A stretch of DNA of 64,000 nt. Source: Paenibacillus sp. XY044 (GTDB lineage Bacteria; Bacillota; Bacilli; Paenibacillales; Paenibacillaceae). This document shows positions 42,205 through 49,637 of this stretch, in pieces (positions within the stretch are counted from its first letter, which is position 1; every line of letters starts with the position of its first letter). The position numbers were made by a program, and so were the translations under genes. The stretch covers positions 1 to 64,000 of the forward strand of contig NZ_NQMO01000010.1 in NCBI RefSeq assembly GCF_002257645.1, given 5' to 3'. The notes beneath the pieces were generated by a model. The model saw nothing but the letters and a program-made list of their open reading frames with translations. It was not told the origin of the DNA and did no database searches.

Positions 42205-42867
42205 ATGGGGGGAAGACAGCTGGCAAGCAAATGGCTGAAGACCGAAGCGCTGCTGACGGATCCGAAAGTTGCCCCGTATATTCCGCAGACCCGGTCCATG
42301 AGCCAGGGTAATCTCCAGAGCATGCTGGGGATGTATGACTTTGTCGTCGTAAAACCGGTCGTCGGCGGAGGCGGTTACGGCGTCCTGAAAATATCCCGAA
42401 CCGGGGGCGGTTATAGTATAACCCGCTCTTCTCAAACCTATCATTTTGACAGCTTTTCCAGCATGTTCAGCGGTTTTCGGAAGCTGAAGGTGAGAAGGAC
42501 TTATTTAATTCAGCAGGGAATTCATTTGGCCCAAATCAACGGGCGCCCCATCGATTACCGCGTCAAATACGTCAAGACGGACCAGCAGTGGGTCACCACG
42601 GCCATGGTAGGCCGGTTGGCGCGAAGCGGACTGTTCGTGACCAACCTGTGCAAGGGCGGAAATTTGCTAAAAGGACGCGATGGATTACGCCGGTCCCTGC
42701 CGAATATTTCTTCCAAAGCCAAGATTAAAGAGATGCGTTCCCTTACCCGGCGCTGTACGGCGATTCTGGAGCGGCGCTTTCCCGGTATCGGGGAGCTCGG
42801 CTTCGATTATGGCTTGGACAGCGGTGGGAATATCTGGATATTTGAGGTCAATACGCGCCCTCAATAA
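42205..42867 (+). CDS. YheC/YheD-family protein (short ATP-grasp)
   Basis: The 220-residue protein matches the C-terminal ATP-grasp region of YheC/YheD spore-coat-associated proteins. It shows LASKWLKTEALL at the N-terminus, VVKPVVGGGGYGV for the nucleotide-binding loop, DYRVKYVKTD, and GELGFDYGLDSGGNIWIFEVNTRPQ (split) as the Mg/ATP site. It is shorter than the roughly 350-450 residues of full YheC/D proteins, lacking their N-terminal part. Function is unknown. AAAGGAGG precedes the ATG. Confidence 0.85.
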   Translation: MGGRQLASKWLKTEALLTDPKVAPYIPQTRSMSQGNLQSMLGMYDFVVVKPVVGGGGYGVLKISRTGGGYSITRSSQTYHFDSFSSMFSGFRKLKVRRTYLIQQGIHLAQINGRPIDYRVKYVKTDQQWVTTAMVGRLARSGLFVTNLCKGGNLLKGRDGLRRSLPNISSKAKIKEMRSLTRRCTAILERRFPGIGELGFDYGLDSGGNIWIFEVNTRPQ

Positions 42868-42972
42868 ACTGAAATGGGAATGTTTAGGAGATCTAGGGTG
42901 GGGTAATATCAAGATATAAGAGACTATGAAAATTGGAAAAATATTTTTGACGTCTATCGTATGCACAGCACC

Positions 42973-43072
42973 TGTGTATAACATTTATCCCCAAAATCCA
43001 CTGCAATTTTGTTGGTATTCCGACACTTGCTAACAAATTATACACAGGATTTCCACAACAGGCTGTGGATAA
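42973..43072. promoter_or_regulatory. DnaA-box cluster upstream of sda
   Basis: Within 100 bp there are three exact matches to TTATNCACA: TGTGTATAA (42973-42981, minus), TTATACACA (43038-43046, plus) and TGTGGATAA (43064-43072, minus). Near matches are TTATCCCCA (42985-42993) and ATTTCCACA (43049-43057). In B. subtilis sda is activated by DnaA through several boxes in its promoter, and this layout matches. Confidence 0.85.
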
Positions 43073-43081
43073 AGCGAACGC

Positions 43082-43110
43082 TTGTTCTCTTATGCGATGT
43101 TTGATATGAT
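43082..43110 (+). promoter_or_regulatory. Promoter of sda
   Basis: TTGTTC (43082-43087), exactly 17 bp, TATGAT (43105-43110), ending 36 bp before the sda ATG and starting 10 bp after the nearest DnaA box. Confidence 0.75.
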
Positions 43111-43146
43111 AGTTTTGAGGAAAATTTAGGAAAGGATGTGAAGATA

Positions 43147-43290
43147 ATGGCTATGTTGTCGGATGAATTGCTGCTTGATTCTTATCATATGGCCGTGGAA
43201 CTCATGCTTGATCATGATTTCATTGCTTTACTCCTGGCCGAGATCCATAAGAGGAATCTAGAGACTTCATCAGAGAGTCTAGTTCATTAG
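43147..43290 (+). CDS. sda: Sporulation histidine kinase inhibitor Sda
   Basis: A 47-residue protein: MAMLSDELLLDSYHMAVEL then DHDFIALLLAEIHKR. This aligns with B. subtilis Sda (LSDELLIESY ... DFIELIENEIKRR). Sda is a helical hairpin that binds the sporulation kinases KinA/KinB and blocks phosphorelay entry when replication is disturbed. It is cytosolic and made in pulses with DnaA activity. ATG 43147 is preceded by AAAGGATGTG; ATG 43153 is an alternative. The upstream DnaA boxes support the assignment. Confidence 0.93.
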   Translation: MAMLSDELLLDSYHMAVELMLDHDFIALLLAEIHKRNLETSSESLVH

Positions 43291-43410
43291 GACACATCCC
43301 GGTACACATCCACAAATGCTGTTGTATAAATAGCCGCATATGATGTGGAAGTAATGGAAGGTGTGGAGGTGTAGCATCTATTTTCCAGAATAGCAGTATC
43401 GCAACAAAAT

Positions 43411-43470
43411 AAGGGTATCCTATCTGAATCATGAATTCATGACCATCAGATTAGGATACCCTTCTTTTTG
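43411..43470. terminator. Bidirectional terminator between sda and yumC
   Basis: AAGGGTATCCTATCTGA and TCAGATTAGGATACCCTT pair along 17 bp with one bulge, followed by TCTTTTTG. The complementary strand carries a T-run for yumC. The loop itself holds the palindrome TCATGAATTCATGA. Confidence 0.9.
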
Positions 43471-43494
43471 TAATAAAATATGCGTTTATTCGAG

Positions 43495-44490
43495 CTAGAG
43501 CTTCATGTTGCTGCTGTGTCCAGGGGACAGCTTGGCTTCCGGATCAATGTATACCTTCGCGTTGTTGACCGCGGTCGGTGCTTCGCCAAACCCTACGGCG
43601 ATCAGCTTCAGTTTGCCCGGATATGTGGTAATGTCTCCGGCGGCGAATACTCCGGGGATATTCGTCTCCATGCGGGAATCCACAACGATGGAGTTGGTCT
43701 CGATCTGAATGCCCCAGTCGGAGATCGGCCCGAGGGACGATACGAAGCCAAAGTTCACGATGACGTCGTCAACTTCGATCTCCTGCGTTTCTTTGGTCTT
43801 CACATGGGACAAGGTCACCTTGGTAATCGTATCCTCTCCGTGCAGGGCGGTGATTTCCGTCGGCGTCACGATTTGTACCTTGGAAGCCATCAAATTCTCG
43901 ACGCTGTGTTCATGCGCGCGGAACTTGTCGCGACGGTGGATCAGCGTCACCTGCTCGGCAATCGGCTCCAACATGAGCGCCCAGTCTACAGCGGAATCGC
44001 CGCCGCCGCTGATCAGCACCTTTTTCCCCTTGAAACGGCTAAGGTCATTCACGAAATAGTGCAGATTGGTTTTCTCGAATTTCTTAGCGTCTTCGATTTC
44101 GAGTCTTCGGGGTTCAAATGCACCAACCCCGGCCGTGATGATGACGGCTTTGGAATGGTATTCGCCTTTATCAGTCTTAACGACAAAATGGCGTTCGTCC
44201 TGTTTAACGAGGGAAATGACCTTCTCCTCGAGCCGGACGTTCGGTTGGAACAGGTCCATCTGCTTTTGCAGATTGTCGACGAGCTCCTGTGCCGTTACCT
44301 TGGGGAATCCGGCAACGTCATAAATGTATTTCTCGGGATACAAGGCTGCAAGCTGCCCGCCAAGCTGGGGCATACTTTCAATGAGTGTGACCGATGCCTG
44401 GCGCATCCCGCAATAGAATGAAGCGAACATGCCTGCAGGACCTCCTCCGATAATGAGCAGGTCGGTTATGTCAGCCGGCTGCGATGTCAT
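43495..44490 (-). CDS. yumC: Ferredoxin/flavodoxin-NADP reductase (YumC, thioredoxin reductase-like)
   Basis: A 331-residue flavoprotein with FAD motif IIGGGPAGMFASFY near residue 13, NADPH motif ISGGGDSAVDWAL near 160 and the C-terminal GVFAAGDITTYPGKLKLIAVGFGEA (split). It lacks the CxxC redox pair of thioredoxin reductase, which distinguishes YumC-type ferredoxin-NADP+ reductases. It moves electrons between NADPH and ferredoxin or flavodoxin in the cytosol. ATG 44490 is 9 nt after GGAGGTG. Confidence 0.93.
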   Translation of the reverse strand: MTSQPADITDLLIIGGGPAGMFASFYCGMRQASVTLIESMPQLGGQLAALYPEKYIYDVAGFPKVTAQELVDNLQKQMDLFQPNVRLEEKVISLVKQDERHFVVKTDKGEYHSKAVIITAGVGAFEPRRLEIEDAKKFEKTNLHYFVNDLSRFKGKKVLISGGGDSAVDWALMLEPIAEQVTLIHRRDKFRAHEHSVENLMASKVQIVTPTEITALHGEDTITKVTLSHVKTKETQEIEVDDVIVNFGFVSSLGPISDWGIQIETNSIVVDSRMETNIPGVFAAGDITTYPGKLKLIAVGFGEAPTAVNNAKVYIDPEAKLSPGHSSNMKL

Positions 44491-44917
44491 TAGTGTAAGC
44501 ACCTCCAACAAATATAGATAAGAACGCTAGCGAAATAAGCACGCTGTATATTGTTCAAATTCCATCTCATTATAATACATCCGGGCTCCGGCTGAAAAGT
44601 TTACATCCTATTTTGCAAATTCAGTGCAAAAAGATAGGAAGAAACCAAATGAAAACTGGAATGAAATGGATGATGAAAACGGCTTGGCCGGCCTCTCGGA
44701 ATGCCAAATAATACTTGATCTTTTATGGGAAAGTGGCTATCATTTTAGTTATGTGCGGGCAGGTTTTGTGAACATTCCCGCTGTTTTTTTTCTTACACGA
44801 CAGGGTCTGTGATAAAAGGGCTCGTTGAAGTTCAAACTAATGTGTAATATTTCACAATAACATTTGTAATGGTTCACAAATATATATAGAGACCGACATT
44901 TTGGAAGGAGCAAGATG
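44491..44917. other. Divergent intergenic region between yumC and yumB
   Basis: About 425 bp. A 62-codon plus frame at 44624-44812 lacks a good start site and recognised domains, so it is not called a gene. Functional content is concentrated at the right end, where Rex/Fnr-like palindromes lie before yumB. Confidence 0.5.
44840..44879. promoter_or_regulatory. Rex- or Fnr-like palindromes before the NADH dehydrogenase gene
   Basis: At 44840-44857 ATGTGTAATATTTCACAA matches the Rex consensus TTGTGAA-N4-TTCACAA at 12 of 14 defined positions. The inner TGTGTAATATTTCACA also matches the Bacillus Fnr consensus TGTGAnnTAnnTCACA except at one position. A second, poorer site ends in TTCACAA at 44879. 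Both lie within 80 bp of the yumB start. Confidence 0.6.
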
Positions 44918-46111
44918 ATGAGCAACATTCCCAAGATAGTAATCCTTGGTGCGGGTTACGGCGGCATCCTGACTGCACAGCGCCTTCAAAAGGAATTGAA
45001 TTATAATGAAGCGGACGTGACACTCGTTAACCGTCACGATTATCACTATATTACGACCCATTTGCATATGCCCGCTGCCGGCACGGACAGCGTTGAGAAT
45101 ACACGGGTACCGATTTCGAAACTGATCGACGAGTTCAAAATCGATCTCGTCAAGTCCTCCGTTCAGGAAATTCGGCCGCATGAGAAGAAGGTCATCCTGG
45201 AGGACGGGACGCTCTCCTATGATTACCTGGTCATTGCCCTCGGCGGGGAGTCCGAAACTTTCGGCATTCCGGGAATGGCCGAGTACGCGATGACGATCCG
45301 CAGCATCAACTCGGTGCGGTTGATCCGCAAGCATATCGAATATCAGTTTGCATTATATAAAAATGAACGGAGTCCGCAGGATAAAATCAATTTCGTCGTA
45401 GGCGGAGCGGGCTTCAGCGGCATTGAGTTTGTAGCGGAGCTGGCTGACCGCATTCCGGCGCTGTGCAAGGAATATGATGTCGATCCGAATCTTGTGAATG
45501 TCTACAATGTGGAGGCGGCTCCGACGGCGCTTCCAGGTTTTGCTCCGGAGCTTGTGGAATATGCCATGGATGTGCTCCGCAAGAAGGGTGTCACCTTCAA
45601 AATCGGCGTGGCCATCAAAGAGTGCAAGCCTGACGGCGTAGTGCTTGCGACCGGTGAAGAGATCAAGGCGGCCACCGTGGTGTGGACCGGAGGCATCCGC
45701 GGCAACCATATGATTGAGGCGGCCGGCTTTGAAACGGCAAGGGGCCGGGTGAAGGTTGACGAGTATTTGCGGGCGCCGGGAAGCGACCATATTTATGTCA
45801 TCGGGGACAACGCCTTGATGATGAATCCGGAAGGGCGGCCTTATCCGCCTACGGCGCAGATCGCGATGCAGCAGGGCGTGTGCTGCGCCCATAACATCGT
45901 CACGGCGATCCGCGGCCAGCAGCCGAAGAAGTTCGAGTTCAGCAACAAAGGAACGGTCGCTTCCCTGGGTAAGGGCGAAGGCATCGCCGTGGTAGGCGAC
46001 AAGCATATGAAGGGCTGGAGAGCAGCCCAATTGAAGAAGATCGTGGATATGCGCTACCTATTTATTATCGGCGGCATTCCGCTGGTATTGAAGAAAGGAA
46101 AATTCCTGTAA
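44918..46111 (+). CDS. yumB: Type II NADH dehydrogenase (YumB/Ndh-like)
   Basis: The 397-residue flavoprotein has FAD motif ILGAGYGGILTAQRL, NAD motif VVGGAGFSGIEFVAEL near 165, and VIGDNALMMNP for the second FAD site. The PPTAQIAMQQG quinone-site motif and an amphipathic C-terminus (LKKIVDMRYLFIIGGIPLVLKKGKFL, split) support membrane association. It passes electrons from NADH to menaquinone without proton pumping. ATG 44918 is 7 nt after GGAAGGAG. Rex/Fnr-like sites upstream suggest redox control. The next gene overlaps its stop codon by one base. Confidence 0.92.
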   Translation: MSNIPKIVILGAGYGGILTAQRLQKELNYNEADVTLVNRHDYHYITTHLHMPAAGTDSVENTRVPISKLIDEFKIDLVKSSVQEIRPHEKKVILEDGTLSYDYLVIALGGESETFGIPGMAEYAMTIRSINSVRLIRKHIEYQFALYKNERSPQDKINFVVGGAGFSGIEFVAELADRIPALCKEYDVDPNLVNVYNVEAAPTALPGFAPELVEYAMDVLRKKGVTFKIGVAIKECKPDGVVLATGEEIKAATVVWTGGIRGNHMIEAAGFETARGRVKVDEYLRAPGSDHIYVIGDNALMMNPEGRPYPPTAQIAMQQGVCCAHNIVTAIRGQQPKKFEFSNKGTVASLGKGEGIAVVGDKHMKGWRAAQLKKIVDMRYLFIIGGIPLVLKKGKFL

Positions 46112-46371
46112 TGAGGCACTGCAGTGTTCAAGTCCGCGCATTGTTGACCCGGGACGAACTGGACCGCTATAACGCCTTGATGGAAGTGGGATCCTTCCTC
46201 GAGGACCAGAACCGGTACGATCTGTCGTACACGGTCCAAAGGGAAGTGGACATTCTCATCCTGCCGGCGATTGAAAGGCTGAAGGAAAAGGGCAGGGACC
46301 GCGACCGGGCGACCGCCGAATTTTTAGAGTCGATAAAAGCGCAGCAGGAAGAAGAACGGGAAGAGGATTAA
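46111..46371 (+). CDS. Small charged helical protein coupled to yumB
   Basis: An 86-residue protein starting at an ATG that shares its A with the yumB TAA stop, so translation is coupled. It is rich in Arg/Glu (ERLKEKGRDRDRAT, QQEEEREED tail) and predicted helical, without membrane segments. The N-terminus has one cysteine (RHCSVQV). No family recognised. A role linked to the dehydrogenase is only suggested by coupling. Confidence 0.7.
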   Translation: MRHCSVQVRALLTRDELDRYNALMEVGSFLEDQNRYDLSYTVQREVDILILPAIERLKEKGRDRDRATAEFLESIKAQQEEEREED

Positions 46372-46380
46372 CGGAATGAT

Positions 46381-46420
46381 AAAAAGGTTTGCCCCGATAA
46401 TTCGGGGCAAACCTTTTTTT
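46381..46420 (+). terminator. Terminator of the yumB operon
   Basis: AAAAAGGTTTGCCCCG and CGGGGCAAACCTTTTT form a perfect 16-bp stem around ATAATT, with a seven-T tail. One of the strongest in the window. Confidence 0.95.
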
Positions 46421-46425
46421 GATAA

Positions 46426-46498
46426 GAAGAATATAAGCCTCGGAGACCCGGCTTCCATTTATCGCAAGGAAAACTTCCGCAAAACGCCGGTCCATCCG
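46426..46498. repeat. Structured intergenic repeat, copy R3 (3'-truncated)
   Basis: It contains AATATAAGCCTCGGAGACCCGGCTTCC, ATCGCAAGGAAAACTTCCGC and CGCCGGTC, matching the 5' and middle parts of the family. The right part is missing because the hemQ stop codon follows at 46499. It lies between the yumB terminator and hemQ. Confidence 0.7.
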
Positions 46499-47248
46499 TT
46501 AAATTTTCAGCATGTCCTCAAACGACTCCGGCGTCAGAATCGCTCCGACGAAGAAACCGCCGAATTCGGCATAACGGGCGCTGACTTCATCAAAGCGCAT
46601 TTCATAGACCAGCTTCTTGAATTGAAGCGCGTCCTCGGCGAACAGGGTAACCCCCCATTCCCAATCGTCGAATCCGATGGAACCGGTAATGATCTGCTTC
46701 ACTTTGCCTGCATAGCTGCGGCCGATCAGCCCGTGGCTGCGCATCATGTTGCGGCGATCGTCCATGTCGAGCATGTACCAGTTGTCGGCCTGATCGCGCT
46801 TTTTGTTCATCGGATAGAAGCAGATATATTTCGTCTTCGGCAGAGTCGGCTTCAGACGGGCAACGACATGCGGATTCTCCATCGGGTCGCCTTCGCCGGA
46901 ACCGGCGAGATAGTTGCTGAGCTCGACGACGCTGACGTAGGAGTAGGACTTGGTCGTATATTGCGCAAACAGCGTTTTGTTAAACGCAGTCTCGATGGCG
47001 TTCAGGTCTTCAAGCGTTTCGCGCAGGTGCATGAACACAAAATCGGCCTTCTGCCCGATAATGCTGTACACCGCCGTGCTGCCCTGCTTGCTGGACTCCA
47101 CGTCGGACCATTCGTTAAGGAACGCCTGAAGCTCGTCCAGCGCCATGGCGCGGTCCTCGTCGTCGGCGGACTTCCATGCCGTCCAGTTCATGGAACGGAA
47201 ATCGTGAAGGGCGTACCAGCCCTCCAGGGTTGATGCTGCTTCATTCAT
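46499..47248 (-). CDS. hemQ: Coproheme decarboxylase (HemQ, chlorite dismutase family)
   Basis: This 249-residue protein matches HemQ of Bacillota. The proximal haem histidine is in NMMRSHGLIGRSY, the active tyrosine in KYICFYPMNKKRD, and GWYALHDFRSMNW at the N-terminus. It converts coproheme III to haem b with H2O2 in the last step of the coproporphyrin-dependent route. The distal arginine of true chlorite dismutases is absent. It is transcribed alone, away from yuiB, and supplies haem for the cytochromes that CtaA and SdhC serve. Confidence 0.93.
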   Translation of the reverse strand: MNEAASTLEGWYALHDFRSMNWTAWKSADDEDRAMALDELQAFLNEWSDVESSKQGSTAVYSIIGQKADFVFMHLRETLEDLNAIETAFNKTLFAQYTTKSYSYVSVVELSNYLAGSGEGDPMENPHVVARLKPTLPKTKYICFYPMNKKRDQADNWYMLDMDDRRNMMRSHGLIGRSYAGKVKQIITGSIGFDDWEWGVTLFAEDALQFKKLVYEMRFDEVSARYAEFGGFFVGAILTPESFEDMLKI

Positions 47249-47521
47249 GTATATATCACTCCTATAAGTAGTTGCCTGTAAGCGGATCCGAAGGTTACTT
47301 ATTGGACCCGGGTATCAGGGTCGTTGACCTTTTTCTTCATTGTAGCTCAACCGCAAGCGCAAGAGCAAACGAAGACACAATCTATTCACCGATTGTTCGT
47401 TGATTCGTGACCGTTTTTTTAGTAAACTAACTACTAGTCCATAAAACGTGGCAAGACTGTGAACGGCCTGTTTGTATCCGTTTTAGCGGGGCGAAAGAAA
47501 AGAAGAGGTGACTTGGCTGAG

Positions 47522-47818
47522 ATGCAATTTATACCCGTTCTCGTGCTGATGGTGTTATTTTTTGTCATGATGTTCGGCATCGGCTTTATTTTGAATATGT
47601 TAATGAAAACGACCTGGTTCCCCTGCTATTTGTTTGTCATCGTTATTTTACCAGTGGTCGTATACTCTTTATGGGACCGCAGCCAAATGTCGCTGCTCAG
47701 TCACTTGGAGTCTTTTCGCGTTGTCGACTATTTAACGGGGGTAGCCGGACTGGCAGGAGCGGTCATCAGCGGCTGGTCCATCCAGAAGCTTCGCAAAAGC
47801 GGATTTAAAATGTTCTAG
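47522..47818 (+). CDS. yuiB: YuiB-family membrane protein
   Basis: A 98-residue protein with three hydrophobic segments (VLVLMVLFFVMMFGIGFILNM, YLFVIVILPVVVYSL and VAGLAGAVISGWSIQKL). It ends in KSGFKMF, matching YuiB, whose function is unknown. ATG 47522 follows GAAGAGGTG by 11 nt; TTG 47513 is closer. It lies near yumB and yumC, as in Bacillus. A terminator follows. Confidence 0.8.
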   Translation: MQFIPVLVLMVLFFVMMFGIGFILNMLMKTTWFPCYLFVIVILPVVVYSLWDRSQMSLLSHLESFRVVDYLTGVAGLAGAVISGWSIQKLRKSGFKMF

Positions 47819-47839
47819 GCCGGTTTTCGGCCGACTACG

Positions 47840-47868
47840 AAACAGCTCTCCACCCGGGGGGCTGTTTT
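47840..47868 (+). terminator. Terminator of yuiB
   Basis: AAACAGC pairs with GCTGTTT, extended by a CC/GG step across ACCCGG, followed by TTG. Confidence 0.65.
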
Positions 47869-47909
47869 GCGCTATCCCGGCGCTTAAGGGTTGAAGGGGG
47901 GACGGATGG

Positions 47910-49601
47910 ATGTGGAAAAAAGCGTTGGGCCTGGTGCTTGCCGCCGGGATGATTGCGGGCGGTTCTACGCCGGTCATGGCGGCAGGGTCTGCGGGAGAGC
48001 AGGCCATGATCCCGCTCCGGACAGCGGCCGAGGCGCTAGGCGCCAAAGTGCTGTGGGACGGAACGGACAAGCGGGTCCAGGTCTCGCTCGGCAAAACCCG
48101 CTGGAAGATCACTCCCGGCAGCAAGCAGTCCTTATTGGACCAAGCGCCGTATGAGCTTGCGCGTACCGCGGTGACGGATAGCGGAGGGACGCTGCTCGTA
48201 CCGCTCCAATCTTTTACCGGGGCGCTGGGCATCCGGGGATCATGGGCGGAGAATCGCTGGTCCCTCGATTCGGGCGACTGGAAAGGGCGGGCGATCTACT
48301 GGATGACCCTGCTTCGCCAGGGGAAATGGGAAGAGGTGGGGATGATGATGGATGCGTCCCTTTCGGCGGCGTTTCCGCCTTCGTCGCTTCAAAAGTATGA
48401 AGAACGGCTGGAAAAGCTGTACGGCCTCGACTGGAGCCTGCTGCATGCTGAAGCCTATACGGATTCCGTCCGCAGCAACGCCCGCCTGATCTATCAGACG
48501 CCAAAAGGAGAGACGTTCGGCATGGAGCTCCGGTTCAGCGCGGATGGGCTGCTGGATGATGTCGCCTGGATTGAAAATGTGGCAAGCAGCTATCGGGCGC
48601 CCGCCTATGATCATCCGGAAAATTACACGGAGGAAGACGTGCAGGTCGGTCAGAGCCCTCTGCTTCTTCCGGGGACGCTGACGCTCCCCCTGGGCGTTCA
48701 GGGGAAGGTTCCTGCGATCGTACTCGTTCACGGTTCCGGTCCAAACGACCGGGACGAGTCTTCAGGCGGAGGCAAGCTGTTCAGGGACTTGGCGGTAGGA
48801 CTGGCCGGCGAAGGGATTGCAGTGCTTCGCTATGAGAAGCGGACGCGGGAATACCCGCTTCGTTCCGCTTCCCCGTTCTTTACCGTTCAGGAGGAGACGG
48901 TTGACGATGCCGTTAGCGCCGCTGCCCTGCTGGCCGCCGATCCGAGGATCGATCCGCGGCAGATTTATGTGCTCGGCCACAGCCAAGGCGGAATGCTCGT
49001 TCCACGCATCATCGCTTCGGATACGGGCAAGCATTTCGCGGGTGCGGTCCTGATGTCCGCTCCTTCCGGAGCGCTGGAAGATCTGATGCTCATGCAGTAC
49101 CGGGGCATTTTGAAGCGGGCTGAAGAAGAAGGGGCCTCGCCGGAGAAGCTGACCCGTCTGCAGAAACAGGTAGACACATGGGAGAAGGCAGCCGCGCTGC
49201 TCAAGGACCCCGGTTATTCGAAGGAGCATTTGCCGGACAGCTTTCCGCTGCCGAATGCGTATTGGTGGTTCGATTTCAGAAACTACAGCGGGCCGATGCT
49301 CGCCAGAGATCAGAACGTCCCGATGTACATACTCCAGGGGGACAATGACGTGCAGGTCCCCCCGTCCAGCCTGAAGGTGTGGAGAAGCGCGCTGAGCGCA
49401 CGAAAAGATGTGGCCTTTAAGTCATATCCGGGACTTAATCACATGTATATATATTATAGTAAGAACTCGACCGGCGATGAGTACAAGCTGCCCGGCAATG
49501 TGCCCGGGGAGGTCATCACCGATGTGGCAAACTGGATTCATTTGGGGATGAAAGACTTGTCGAAAAACGGAGAAGAAGCGGACCCTTTTGTGATAGAATA
49601 G
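47910..49601 (+). CDS. Secreted alpha/beta hydrolase with N-terminal stalk-like and DUF3887-like domains
   Basis: The 563-residue protein has a signal peptide (ALGLVLAAGMIAGGSTPVMAAG). A stalk-like domain follows at about 30-115 (MIPLRTAAEALGAKVLWDGTDKRV), then a DUF3887-like segment (LLRQGKWEEVGMMMDASL). A serine hydrolase fold follows with VHGSGPNDRDES and nucleophile elbow GHSQGG near residue 362; catalytic partners are Asp in LQGDNDVQVP and His in GLNHMY. It acts outside the membrane as an esterase or peptidase of unknown substrate. ATG 47910 is 8 nt after GAAGGGGGG. It lies 37 bp before dnaB. Confidence 0.85.
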   Translation: MWKKALGLVLAAGMIAGGSTPVMAAGSAGEQAMIPLRTAAEALGAKVLWDGTDKRVQVSLGKTRWKITPGSKQSLLDQAPYELARTAVTDSGGTLLVPLQSFTGALGIRGSWAENRWSLDSGDWKGRAIYWMTLLRQGKWEEVGMMMDASLSAAFPPSSLQKYEERLEKLYGLDWSLLHAEAYTDSVRSNARLIYQTPKGETFGMELRFSADGLLDDVAWIENVASSYRAPAYDHPENYTEEDVQVGQSPLLLPGTLTLPLGVQGKVPAIVLVHGSGPNDRDESSGGGKLFRDLAVGLAGEGIAVLRYEKRTREYPLRSASPFFTVQEETVDDAVSAAALLAADPRIDPRQIYVLGHSQGGMLVPRIIASDTGKHFAGAVLMSAPSGALEDLMLMQYRGILKRAEEEGASPEKLTRLQKQVDTWEKAAALLKDPGYSKEHLPDSFPLPNAYWWFDFRNYSGPMLARDQNVPMYILQGDNDVQVPPSSLKVWRSALSARKDVAFKSYPGLNHMYIYYSKNSTGDEYKLPGNVPGEVITDVANWIHLGMKDLSKNGEEADPFVIE

Positions 49602-49637
49602 AGAAAGTCTACGAATCGATGGGAGGGAGCATAGATT

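Noticed and set aside
42973..43072. DnaA-box cluster as a chromosomal or plasmid origin
   Set aside because: No dnaA, dnaN or AT-rich unwinding region is adjacent, and the boxes sit directly before sda, where such boxes are expected.
44624..44812. 62-codon plus-strand frame between yumC and yumB
   Set aside because: No convincing start or ribosome site and no similarity recognised.
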